A model generated the notes under the pieces. That model did no database searches. It was given only the letters and a program-made list of their open reading frames with translations, and was not told the origin of the DNA. The position numbers and the translations under genes are program-made. 64,000 nt of DNA. It comes from FEN-33 sp963768775. GTDB lineage: Archaea; Thermoplasmatota; Thermoplasmata; Methanomassiliicoccales; UBA472. Positions 1-9,843 of the stretch are shown in pieces (position 1 is the stretch's first letter; every line of letters starts with the position of its first letter). The DNA lies in contig CAVYIY010000008.1 in NCBI GenBank assembly GCA_963768775.1, forward strand, positions 613,965 to 677,964, in the 5' to 3' direction.

Positions 1-1
1 C

Positions 2-1453
2 CAGTCGTTGCTAGCGACGCGCATGCGCACCGAGGACATGCTCCCCATCGCCCCATTGATCGACGAGATTGGCTACTGGTCCGTGGAGATGTGGGGCGGG
101 GCCACCTTCGACAGCTGCCTGCGATTCCTGAAAGAGGACCCGTGGGAGCGGATCACCAAGCTGCGTAAGGCGATGCCCAACACCCATTTCCAGATGCTGC
201 TCCGAGGCCAGAACATCGTGGGGTACAGGCATTACTCCGACGATATCGTCGAGAAGTTCGTGGAGAGGGCGCACGCCCGGGGCATCGATGTCTTCCGCAT
301 CTTCGACGCGCTGAACGACGTGAGGAACATGCAGATGGCCATGAAGACCGCGAGCAAGGTCGGTGCGGTGGTCGAAGCATCCATTTCGTACACCACCTCC
401 CCGGTGCATTCCATCAAAGGGTTCGTGGAGATGGGCAAGAAGCTGGAGGAGATGGGGGCGAACACCATTTGCATCAAGGACATGGCCGGACTGCTCACGC
501 CCCACGCGACCTACGATCTGGTGAAAGAGCTGAAGCAGGAGGTCTCCCTGCCGGTGCACGTGCATTCGCACATGACCTCCGGAATGGCACTTACGTCGTA
601 CCTGAAGGCCATCGAGGCCGGGGCGGACATCGTGGACACGGCCATCTCCTCCATGAGCATGGGCACTTCCCAGCCGCCGACGGAATCGCTGGTGGCCATG
701 CTGAAGGACACCGAGTATGACACCGGACTGGACCTGAAGAAGCTGGCTGAGATCGCGGACTACTTCAAGGAGGTCAGGAAGAAGTACGGGGACTTCGAGA
801 GCGAGCACACCGCCATCGATGTCGACATGCTGATCTACCAGATCCCCGGCGGGATGATTTCCAACCTCGCCACCCAATTGCGCGAGGCGAAGAAGATGGA
901 CAAGATCCACGAGGTGTACGAGGAAGTCCCCCGGGTCCGGGCAGACCTCGGCTACGTGCCATTGGTCACCCCGACCAGCCAGATAGTGGGAACACAAGCC
1001 ACTTACAACATTATCACCGGCCAGAGGTACAAGACCTGCACCAATGAGACGAAGAATTTGGTGAGAGGGATGTACGGCAGGACGCCCGCCCCCATTTCGG
1101 CCGAGATCCGGAAGAAGATCATCGGAGACGAGAAGCCGATCACGGTGCGGCCGGCGGACCTGCTCCCTCCAGAATTCGAGCGGATGGCCAATGAGGCCAA
1201 GCCGTACGCACGCTCGGACGAGGATGTGCTGTCCTATGCACTCTTTCCCGCGGTCGCCTTGGAGTACTTCAAGGAAAGGATCATGATAGAGAAGGGAGCA
1301 AACGTCCGCGACCTGGCCGCCATCGCCGCAATGTTCGTCTTCCAAGTGGAGAGCAAGATGAAGGCGAAGCATTCGGCGGTCTGCGAAGAAGCCAACCATT
1401 GGAAGGTGGCCGCCAGGCGCGAGTCCCTAAACGGCGGAGGCTGGATCCTATGA
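2..1453 (+). CDS. pycB: Pyruvate carboxylase subunit B (carboxyltransferase subunit), 5' partial
   Basis: The reading frame is open from base 2, so the true start lies upstream; the first residues (QSLLATRMRTEDM) already match the conserved HQSLLATR region of pyruvate carboxylase B / oxaloacetate decarboxylase alpha. The TIM-barrel signatures are visible: GYWSVEMWGGATFD, FRIFDALND, the CIKDMAG lysine motif and the metal-binding HVHSHMTSG. The PYC/OADA conserved domain follows (GMYGRTPAPI). The protein transfers carboxyl from carboxybiotin to pyruvate, giving oxaloacetate for anabolism from acetyl-CoA. There is no biotin domain at its end; the next gene, overlapping by ATGA, supplies it. The last ~30 residues are not typical of the family. 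Oxaloacetate decarboxylase alpha is the main alternative, but no sodium-pump subunits are nearby. Confidence 0.88.
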   Translation, partial: QSLLATRMRTEDMLPIAPLIDEIGYWSVEMWGGATFDSCLRFLKEDPWERITKLRKAMPNTHFQMLLRGQNIVGYRHYSDDIVEKFVERAHARGIDVFRIFDALNDVRNMQMAMKTASKVGAVVEASISYTTSPVHSIKGFVEMGKKLEEMGANTICIKDMAGLLTPHATYDLVKELKQEVSLPVHVHSHMTSGMALTSYLKAIEAGADIVDTAISSMSMGTSQPPTESLVAMLKDTEYDTGLDLKKLAEIADYFKEVRKKYGDFESEHTAIDVDMLIYQIPGGMISNLATQLREAKKMDKIHEVYEEVPRVRADLGYVPLVTPTSQIVGTQATYNIITGQRYKTCTNETKNLVRGMYGRTPAPISAEIRKKIIGDEKPITVRPADLLPPEFERMANEAKPYARSDEDVLSYALFPAVALEYFKERIMIEKGANVRDLAAIAAMFVFQVESKMKAKHSAVCEEANHWKVAARRESLNGGGWIL

Positions 1454-1959
1454 AGGTCAAGGTCCACATGAACGGCCAGTCCTACGAGGTGACGGTGGAG
1501 AAGAATGGGGGAGATTATCGCGTCACCGTCGGAGAGACGACGTTCAAGGTGGTCCACAAGGAGGGCGGCATGATGATGAACGGCGAGTTCGTGCCGCTAA
1601 AGCTCGAAGGCTCCCTGGAGGACGGCACGACGCTCCAGATCGACAACCGCGCCGTGCAGACCAAGGTCGAGCCGATATTGGAGTTGGAGAAGGCCGGCGA
1701 CGGCTACTCCGAGGAAGCGGAATCCGGGCTGGCCCACAAGGACTCCCAGAACGCCATTACTGCTCCGATGCCGGGCAAGGTGGTATCGATCAAAGTGAAG
1801 GTTGGCGAAGAGGTCAACCCGAACACTCTCGTCCTCGTGCTGGAGGCCATGAAGATGGAGAACGAGATCCTTGCTGGCATTTCCGGGAAGATCAAAGAGA
1901 TCAAGGTAAAGCCGGGCGAGGCCATCGAAGGCGGCAAGGTGATGGCGGTCATCGAATAG
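1450..1959 (+). CDS. Biotin carboxyl carrier protein
   Basis: The start is the ATG at 1450, whose TGA overlap with the previous stop (ATGA) indicates translational coupling. The 169-residue product has an N-terminal basic/beta region, a linker at about residues 75-95 and a C-terminal biotinyl/lipoyl domain with the biotinylation motif EAMKMENEI; the acceptor lysine is about residue 135. It should carry carboxybiotin between a biotin carboxylase (not in the window) and the carboxyltransferase encoded just upstream. In many methanogens the biotin domain is the C-terminus of PycB itself; here it is a separate protein, as in some propionyl-CoA carboxylase and decarboxylase systems. Confidence 0.9.
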   Translation: MKVKVHMNGQSYEVTVEKNGGDYRVTVGETTFKVVHKEGGMMMNGEFVPLKLEGSLEDGTTLQIDNRAVQTKVEPILELEKAGDGYSEEAESGLAHKDSQNAITAPMPGKVVSIKVKVGEEVNPNTLVLVLEAMKMENEILAGISGKIKEIKVKPGEAIEGGKVMAVIE

Positions 1960-2053
1960 GCGTGATCAGGCTCGCCACCTCTGAACCGCCCATGGAATGA
2001 TTGGGCCAGTGGGAACCTTCCAAGCCTGAATCGTCTCTTGTCCCTAACTTTGA

Positions 2054-2958
2054 TCACTGCGCTACGATGCGCGACAGCCCTTCCCCATCCACCAGCAGTT
2101 GCCCGCTCGGGACGAGGCGAGGCGCGAGCAGGCGCCAGTTCCCATTCCTCCGAAAGACGTCCTTGAACAGCGGCAGCGATTCCTCCAACAATCCGTTGCT
2201 GGCCAATGTCACCGCATGCCAGAAGCGCATCTCCTCGTTCTCCGGGAACAGCTGTTCCGCCGCTGAGTAATGCCCTCGGGCGAGAGCCATGTCTCCCTTT
2301 TCCAGGGCCACGTCCCCCTGGTTCATTTGCTCGTACGCTCGATGCACGTTCAGCAGCCGGCGCAGCTCGGCCAGCGGTTCCTTGCTGTCATCGACCCTTA
2401 TGTCCACCAGGCGGTCCTCCCAGGAGTTGCCTGTGGACTTGCCTCTGACCACCAGCATAGCGGCGGACTGCCTTCCCCGGATGTCCCCTCCGGCGGCCTC
2501 GCCGGCCTCCAGCGCCGATCAGCATCCTTTCGGATAAGGTTCCGTCCGCCGATCGGAAAGCCCGGTCCATCGCCGGCCAGACCCGATCGTTGATCATCAG
2601 GTTCGCCTGGACGGAATGATCAGGACCGACGATGTGGCCAGCCGACGGGATGCATTTCTTTCCAGTGTGCGCCGCAACGCTCGCCCTGAGCATCGAGGAT
2701 GGCTAGCTGCCTCATCTCTCTCGCTTCGTCCGAAGCGATCAAGGTGTCCAGTGCGACCTTGGCGCCCTTCCCTTGCTTGAGCAGTTGCAGCGCCCGAGGC
2801 CCGAAGGAGACATTGGCGAAGGCCTGGGTGGCCACCACGCCCACGCCCGCCTCTCCCCAAGTGACGACCGTCCCGACCGAGAACCAGTGGCTCTGGACCG
2901 CCACTCCCATGTCTCCGGTGCTGGGGTCCCTGGCGACGATCGAGTAGGTATGCGTCAA
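2054..2958 (-). CDS. DUF1028 family Ntn-hydrolase-like protein, frameshifted
   Basis: Three consecutive frames join into one DUF1028 protein of about 300 residues. The N-terminal part (start at a TTG, 2958) reads THTYSIVARDP, GDMGVAVQSHWFSVG and FANVSFGPRAL, typical of the family; the middle (about 2510-2660) has the HIVGPDHSVQANLM motif; the C-terminal part from about 2458 has a TPR-like helical region (RAYEQMNQGDVALEKGD). The breaks are near 2655 and 2510, probably single-base indels. DUF1028 proteins adopt an Ntn-hydrolase fold; the substrate is not known. The gene is divergent from the CODH/ACS gene and not evidently linked to it in function. Confidence 0.75.
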
Positions 2959-3103
2959 GGGCGCTCTCTCTTGCCTTGGCGACTTTGCGGGGGAAAGGTT
3001 GGATGGGCATGTGTCTCAACTCTTGGATATGCAAAGGGCGAAGGCGAAATAAAGAGGGTTCCTTTCGACCTAAGCGATTCTCCGTTGTCATCGAAGCCAA
3101 GAG

Positions 3104-3112
3104 TTTTATAAT
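3104..3112 (+). promoter_or_regulatory. Possible TATA box upstream of CODH/ACS gene
   Basis: TTTTATAAT lies in the short divergent region between the DUF1028 gene and the fusion gene, about 50 bases before the ATG at 3163. It resembles an archaeal box A and there is no strong Shine-Dalgarno sequence before that ATG. This is weak evidence. Confidence 0.25.
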
Positions 3113-3162
3113 GGGATGCTGTACGAAATCTACCCTCGGTCCAGAGGGTATTTAGCAACCCA

Positions 3163-6100
3163 ATGGAGCACAGTTGGATGCCTTCCGATAAGAGCGAGAA
3201 GACCGGGATTCCCGGCTCCGGAACTGAACCTCATCCAGGCACGGATACAAGCACGCGCGACAGAGAAATCTGGCATGACATTTTGGTGCTCAGGCCGAAC
3301 GACCTCGCCTGCAGGACCGGAGACAGGTCCGACCTCGCCCCCGAGGATTCAGAGAGGGGCGTTGCACCTCGGCCCGCGAGCGATGCAGCTCTGGGAGAAG
3401 ATAGGAATGTCATTGCCGCCAAGACACTAGCGCGGACGATTGCCGATGTCACGGCGGACCATTCGGAGCAGAGCCGCCGCCTGACCGAGACGTTGCTGAA
3501 TGGACCGGCGCGGCGAACGGGTCCGTGCAAGGAATTTGACCTGGCCAAGATTCAAAGCTTGGCAGCCCGGATCGGCATCGACACCAAGCACATCGAAAGG
3601 GATGAGCTGGTAAGGCGGATTGCGAATGAGGCGCTCGGGGACCATTCCCGCATCGGCAAGGAGCCGCTCAGCTTCGCCGCCACCACGGTCACAAGACAGC
3701 GGCTCTCGGCCCTGCTCGATGCTGGCCTGATGCCAAACAACATTGACCGAGCGATAGAGAACGTCATGCACCGAACCTCCTCCGAGTGCAATGCCGACCC
3801 GATGCCGATCATCTTTGAGGGCATCACCTGCTGCGTCGCCGACTACGACAGCATGCGCATCATCACAGACCTCTCGGACATCATTCGCGGCACGCCGGAA
3901 CTCACTGGAGGAGGCGACGCTCTGGCCACCATGCACGCCGATAGGGTCAACATCGCCATCAACGACCTCGTTCCCTCCCTGAGGGAGAGGATCGCGCAGG
4001 CAGCAAAGCTCATGAACGCTGATGCCAGAAAGGCAGGGGCCTCTGGCATCGACATCGTTCTTGTGGGCCCAGCAAAGAGCGGCTTGCCTGGAGAGGGGAA
4101 AGCGGAGATGCCGGGGTTGTCCCTGGACCAGGCGCTCGCTTCCGGGATGGTTGATGCGCTGGTGGCGGACCATCGTTGCCTGCCAATACCCTTGATCGAT
4201 ATCTGCGCCTGCGAGGAAAGCGAGACGAACGCCCGCCATCAGTTCGGCGATGAAGATGTCGAGGAGAGCGCCAGGATGATCGTAAGAACGGCGATAGAGG
4301 CGTTCAAGGCCCGCGCCCACGTGGCGGTCGGCGCGCACAAAGCACTCGAGGTCATCACCGGATTCTCCCTGGAGCAGATCGAAGCGCTCCTTGCGAAGCT
4401 CGCTCCCGCCGATCCCTTGGCGTTTCTTATCGAAGCGATCCAGTCAGGCAGGATTAGGGGCATTGCTCTGATGACAGGCTGCAATTGCCCTGGATCGCAT
4501 GACTCAGGGAATCTCTCAATTGCCAAGGAGTTGCTAAGGAACGACGTCCTCGTCCTCTCTGCCGGATGCCTGCAGACCGGATTCGCTAATGAAGGATTGT
4601 ACTCCAGTGCGGCGGTCAAGGAATTTGCAGGAGAGGGCTTGAGATCATTCATCGATGACGTATCAGAGGCAAGCGGGATCTCATTGCCAGCTGTCTGGCA
4701 CATTGGTTCTTGTTCGGAAATAACACGCGGAACGGACCTCGCCATGAGAATCGCCCGACACCTTGGAACGGATGTGAGCTCGGTCCCCTTGGCGGTCAGC
4801 GCCCCCGGTGCGAACCGCGAGAAGATCGTGGGCATCGGCGCATGGAGCGTGGCCCTCGGCGCGCCGGTGCATATCGATGGCATCGATTTCCTGAAGGGAG
4901 CGTCTCTTGTTGCCGAAGTCCTCACCAACACGGCGCGGGACGTCCTCGGGGGCAATTTCATCGTCGAGGCGGATCCAGGTCGCGCAGCCAAGCTGATCCT
5001 CAACGAGATCGAGCGCCGGCGCTGGCATCTAAAGTTGAATCATACGTATCAGGTTCCGAGAGACCAGGGAATAAGCCAGGAGCGACTGTACCGAAAGGCG
5101 ACCGAGGGCGCGCTCATCGCCACCGGTTACGCCAGCCAGCTGCTCTCCAGTGCGATCGCAAGATACGGCCCTGATGAGGAAGTCGAGTTCCCCGAGACCG
5201 CCTATGCGCTCCCTGCGATCTTGGCATGGGAGGGCAGGGAGATCCATAAGCTGGGCGACATGCCCATCGCCCTGGAGCAGGCGCGCTCCCTGATAAAGGC
5301 AACGGCAGACCTTGAGGGGGCATTGTCGGCGGGCGAGTCAGTCATGATTGCCGCTGAGATCATCGAGGCACTGAAGTACGTCAGGAACGAGAGGCCATAC
5401 GAGGGCACTCCATTTTGCGGGTTCATACCGGACAAGGTGATTCGCGAGCTCGGAATCGCCATTGTCGACGATACCATCCCAGGCTGCGCCGTCCTGGTCG
5501 GAGCGGCCAAGGACCCGAAGCAGCTGGTGAAGATCGTGCGCGATTGCCAGTCCAAGGGCATGCTGATCATGGCATCGTACGACACCATCCGCCAGCTGCA
5601 GGACGAAGGCATCAAGACCGGTCTGGACATGAGGCTGTACCCGATCGGCGAGTTCACCCAGGTGGTGCACGCCCTGAACTTCGCCATCCGCGTCGCCCTG
5701 ACCTTCGGCGGGGTGCAGAGGGGAGACAGGGAGAGGCTGGCAGGCTACCTGGTCAAGCGGCCGAAGGTCTTCGTACTGCAGCTGGGCCCGATGGACGCGA
5801 TCAAGATCGCAGCCGAGTTCGCGGTGCTGCTGAACGGCTCACCCACCATCACCGACCAGGATGTCGAGGGCATCCCCGACAAGTTCGTCTCGCAGCCTTC
5901 ATATGAACACATGGTGCAGACGGCGATAGAACTGCGCGGGATCCAGGTTAAGCTGGCCCCGGTCGCTCTCCCGGTCGCCTACGGACCGGCGTTCGAGGGC
6001 GAGACCGTCCGCAGGCCGGACACTTATGTCGAGGCAGGCGGCGCCGCCCATACCCTAGCATTCGAGATGCTCCGCCAAAGACCGGAATCAGAGGTGGAGG

Positions 6101-7205
6101 ATGGCAAGATCACGGTCATCGGTGAGGACCTGGATCGTCTTCCCGAAGGAAGCAAGACGCCGCTCGCGATCGTCGTCGATGTCTACGGCAAGAAGATGCA
6201 GAGCGACTTCGAATCGGTGCTGGAGAGGCGCATCCACCAGTTCCTCAACTTCGCCGAGGGCGTCTGGCATACCGGGCAGAGGAATACCATCTGGGTCCGC
6301 ATCAGCAAGACCTCGGTGAAATCGGGCTTCCGCTTCAAGCATTTCGGAGACATCCTGGTCGCGAAGATCAAGGGGGAGTTCGGCAACATCGTCTCGCGGG
6401 TCCAGGTCACCATAATCACCGATGAAGAAGAAGCGGGGAAGCTGCTACCGGTGGCGCTGGAGAAATACCGGGTGCGCGATCAGCGTCTGGCCGGATTGAC
6501 CGACGAGAGCGTGAACGAATTCTATTCGTGCCAGCTCTGCCAGTCGCTTCGCCCCAGATCACATCTGCATCGTCACCCCAGAGCGGTTGGGCCTGTGCGG
6601 AGCAATCAACTGGCTCGACGCCAAGGCGAGCCGGGAGATCGCACCCACTGGCCCCAATCAGCCGATCAGGAAGGGCGAGGCGATCGACGAGAAGAGGGGG
6701 CAATGGGCCGGGGTGAACCGGGCGGTTAGTCGAGCTCAGCCACGGGAAGCTGGAGCGGTTCAACGCCTACAGCCTGATGGAATACCCGATGACCTCCTGC
6801 GGTTGCTTCGAGGTCATCGTGGCCATGACCGCTGACGCCCAGGCGGTTATCGCGGTCAATCGTGAATACCCTGGCATGACCCCAGTGGGAATGAAGTTCT
6901 CCACCTTGGCGGGTAACATCGGCGGAGGGAGACAGACACCTGGCTTCATCGGGATCGGCAGGAAGTACCTGCTGAGCAAAAAGTTCATCTCGGCGGATGG
7001 AGGTCTGCTCCGCGTGGCCTGGATGCCAAAGGACCTCAAGAACGCATTGGCCGATGGCATCAGGAAGCGGGCAGAGGAATTGGGCGTTCCGGACTTCCTG
7101 GACAAGATCGCGGACGAGACGATAACCACGGACGCGGAAGGCCTGGCGAATTGGATGGTCAAGGTGGATCATCCCGCCCTGAAGATGCCATCGTTGTTGC
7201 AATAA
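3163..7205 (+). CDS. acsB: CooS-like CO dehydrogenase / acetyl-CoA synthase fusion, frameshifted near its 3' end
   Basis: One polypeptide of about 1,345 residues. Residues ~1-625 align with the Ni-CO dehydrogenase CooS (MHRTSSECNADP, TGCNCPG, SAGCLQTG, WHIGSCSE). Residues ~640 onward are a complete bacterial-type acetyl-CoA synthase including its N-terminal domain (KATEGALIATGY, GPAFEGE, LWHTGQRN-like VWHTGQRN). ACS makes acetyl-CoA from CO, CoA and a corrinoid-bound methyl group. All six A-cluster cysteines are present (codons at 6529, 6538, 6566, 6596, 6798, 6804) with the Moorella spacing 3-9-10-67-2, provided one extra base is removed near 6547 and one near 6725. In the CooS half the N-terminal region has only one cysteine where CooS has the B/D-cluster set; by my alignment His261 and Cys295 of C. 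hydrogenoformans CODH-II become Leu269 and Pro303, while Cys339, 440, 469 and 517 keep four C-cluster positions. CFeSP genes follow directly. Confidence 0.88.
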
Positions 7206-7216
7206 GAGGTCGTGCA

Positions 7217-8174
7217 ATGGTCGAGGTTCCAATACCGAAGGAGAAATGGTCTGGCAAGATCGGCGAGGTCGCTCTGGGAGCTACGGCCAAGGAAGGTGGC
7301 ACGCGAGCGATTGCTCTCAAAACGGGCGGGGAGAGCGGCATGCCCTTCCTTTCCTATGAGGGCGCAATGCCGAACCGCCCGCTCATCGCCGGCGAGGTGA
7401 TGGACTCGACCTCCGATCTTCCCGATCCGGTGAAGGCCGAGTTCGGGGAGGCGACGGACGACCCAGTCGCACTGGGCACGCGCATGGGTTGAGAGGTTCG
7501 ATGCGGACCTCATCTGCATCAAGTTGATCTCCACTAGCCCGGATGAAGCGAACCGCTCGCCCCAGGAGGCCGCTGAGACGGTGAAGCGCATATTGGAGGC
7601 GGTCGAGGTCCCTATCATCGTCTACGGATGCGGGAACGAGGAGAGGGACGCGAAGACCTTCGAGTTGGTGAGCAACATCGCGTCGAAGGAAAGGCTACTA
7701 ATCGGCCACGCAGAGGAACGGCATACAAGAGCATCGCGGCCGCCACCATGGCCAATCGACCATGCGATCATCTCATTCTCCAACCTGGACATCAACCTGG
7801 CAAAGCAGATCAACATCCTGCTCACCGACTTCGGGGTGAAGAAGGACAACATCGTCATGGACCCGCTGATGGCCGCTCTGGGCATGGGGCTGGAGTATTC
7901 GTACTCGGTCATGGAGCGCATCCGATTGGCGGCGTTGATGGGCGATGGCATGCTGCAGGTCCCCTTGATCTGCGACACCTCCGTTTCCTGGAAAGCAAAG
8001 GAGGCCGCGGAGGACATCCCCGGCCCCGACGGAGTGGCTGAAAGGGCGGTCTGGTGGGAAGCGACCACCGCTATGGCCGCGCTCTTGTCCGGAGCGGACA
8101 TCCTGATCATGCGCAGCCCGGGGGCGGCGGCGATCGTGAAGCGGGCCATAGACGACCTGACGGGAGGTGATTGA
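7217..8174 (+). CDS. cdhD: Corrinoid iron-sulfur protein small subunit (CdhD/AcsD), frameshifted
   Basis: Starts at ATG 7217 (GAGGT seven bases upstream), 11 bases after the ACS stop. The N-terminus (VPIPKEKWSGKIGEV, GGE-type GGESGMPF, NRPLIAGEV) and the later NRSPQEAAETV, IVYGCGNEERDA, DINLAKQINILLTD and GLEYSYSVMERIRLAAL blocks are diagnostic of the CFeSP delta/small subunit, a TIM-barrel protein that binds the corrinoid with the large subunit and passes the methyl group to ACS. The frame changes near 7485 (ADLICIKL continues in the next frame) and is briefly lost between about 7712 and 7760, where the expected AYKSIAAATMAN is in another frame. The ~318-residue reconstructed length fits the family. 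Confidence 0.88.
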
Positions 8175-8175
8175 C

Positions 8176-9505
8176 ATGCCGACCGCCATCGAGATATTCA
8201 AGCTCCTGCCCAAGAAGAACTGCGGCAAGTGCAACTACCCGACCTGCCTGGCCTTCGCGATGCAGATCGCCAATTCCAAGGCCAAGCTGGAGGATTGCCC
8301 ATTCATCTCACCGGAAGCGCTTGCTGCCCTAGCCGCGTCTGCCGCGCCGCCGATACGACTGGTGAAGTTCGGCGCTGGCAGTAGGATCATCGAGATGGGC
8401 GACGAGACCGAGCTGTACCGGCACGAGAAGCGCTTCTTCCATCCCACCGCCTTTGCGCTGACCGTTTCCGATGCACTCGATGAAGCCTCGATCGCCCAGA
8501 GGATAGAACATGTATCGAATATCAGGTTCGACCGGGTCGGCCAGGTCCTGCGCTTCGACGCGATAGCGGTGAGGAACGACAGCTCCGCCGAGATGAGTTT
8601 CGCTTCGGCGGCAGAGGCGGTCGCTTCAAGGACCGACCTGCCCGTCGTGCTGGTATCACATTCGCCCGAGGCGATGAGAAGTGCTGCAAGCGCAATCGCC
8701 GCAAGGCGACCACTCCTGTATGGCGCCAATGCAAGCAATCATGCCCAGATGACAGCAGTGGCGAAGGAGCTGAACTGCCCGTTGGTCGTCAGCGAAGGCA
8801 AAGGGCTCGACCAGCTGGCCGATCTGGTCCAGAAGGTGAAGGCGGCTGGGGTCGAGGACATCGTACTGGACTTCGAAGCGGGGAGCATGAAGCAGTTGCT
8901 GGAACGCGCCAGTATCGTTCGCAAGGTCTCGGTGAAGAAGACATTCCGCGGCCTGGGATATCCCATACTGGTCAACGCTGGCTCTGGAGAGGAGGGCTTG
9001 CTCAAGGGCCTGACGGCGACGATGAAGTACGGAAGCATCGTGCTCTTCGACGATCTCGAGCGAAGAGAAGGCGCTCCCGCTCTTCGTGCTCCGGCAGAAC
9101 ATCTACACCGACCCGCAGGTCCCGATACAAGTGAAGCCAGGCATCTATCCGGTGAACGGCCCGAACGAGACATCGCCCATCCTCTTCACCACCAACTTCT
9201 CCCTCACCTACTTCACTGTGCTCTCGGACGTGGAAAAGTCTAAGATGCCGATCTGGCTCCTGGTAATCGATACCGAGGGATTGAGCGTTATGACGGCGTT
9301 CTCCGCCGGGAAGCTGACGCCGGAGTCGGTGCAGACCGGGCTGGATGCCTCGGGAGCAAGGGAGAAGTCTAAGCGCGGCGAGATCATCATCCCCGGAATG
9401 GTCTCCAGGATGAGCGGAAAGCTTTCTGAATTGACTGGGCTGAAAGTCATTGTTGGCCCCAAGGAATCATCGGGGATCCCCAAATTCCTGAAGAGCCAAT
9501 ATTGA
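8176..9505 (+). CDS. cdhE: Corrinoid iron-sulfur protein large subunit (CdhE/AcsC), frameshifted
   Basis: ATG 8176 is preceded by GGAGGTGA (8163-8170), one base after the CdhD stop. The N-terminal 4Fe-4S domain shows C-x2-C-x4-C-x16-C (KNCGKCNYPTC ... DCPF), the cluster that reductively reactivates the corrinoid. Next comes a TIM-barrel region (FDRVGQVLRFDAIAVRND) and, after a frame change near 9070, the C-terminal corrinoid-binding part (ENIYTDPQ-like QNIYTDPQ, KPGIYPVNGPN, TNFSLTYFTV, DTEGLSVMTAF, IIPGMVSRMSG). Reconstructed length is about 440 residues, as expected. It is the last gene of the carbonyl-branch operon; no methyltransferase or CooC/AcsF nickel-insertion gene follows. Confidence 0.9.
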
Positions 9506-9843
9506 GATCGAAGATTTTGCCATAAGCCATCCAACCATTCTGTCAATCGCTTCAATCCAAGGTTGAGCTGATTCTTCCGATTGCCTATTATGTTTAAACC
9601 CCAATTTGAGCATTGAAGAATAATCTGGATAGATTGTTACCGTCAGGATGTAACCTCAGCTACCCAGATTATTAATTTGTTCCAATCAAAACCAAAAATG
9701 CGCTTTGACCTTTCCGATGAGAGATTCTCCGCTTCCATTATTTTACAGAATTTCTTCCCCTGATTGTCCAATAAATACGGTTATTGGTACAAGTAGGAAA
9801 ATATTAACCCAAAATGGAAAATAGCCCCGACTCTTTCACGTGA
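9506..9843. other. Intergenic region before the coenzyme M locus
   Basis: This AT-rich gap of 338 bases holds no credible gene. AAATATTAA at about 9797-9806 is a possible box A for the downstream operon. The stretch around 9665-9695 (CCAGATTATTAATTT then TTCCAATCAAAA) has a similar counterpart at about 33,368-33,400. Confidence 0.4.

Noticed and set aside
11..1399. Long minus-strand open frame opposite pycB
   Set aside because: It mirrors a GC-rich conserved gene, has no recognisable motif and its composition fits an antisense shadow.
3427..5003. Minus-strand open frames opposite the CODH/ACS gene
   Set aside because: They overlap a strongly conserved coding region and encode no known domain.
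5040..5110. Independent start codon for the ACS half of the fusion
   Set aside because: The linker is continuous in frame and no ATG/GTG with a ribosome binding site lies between the two domains.
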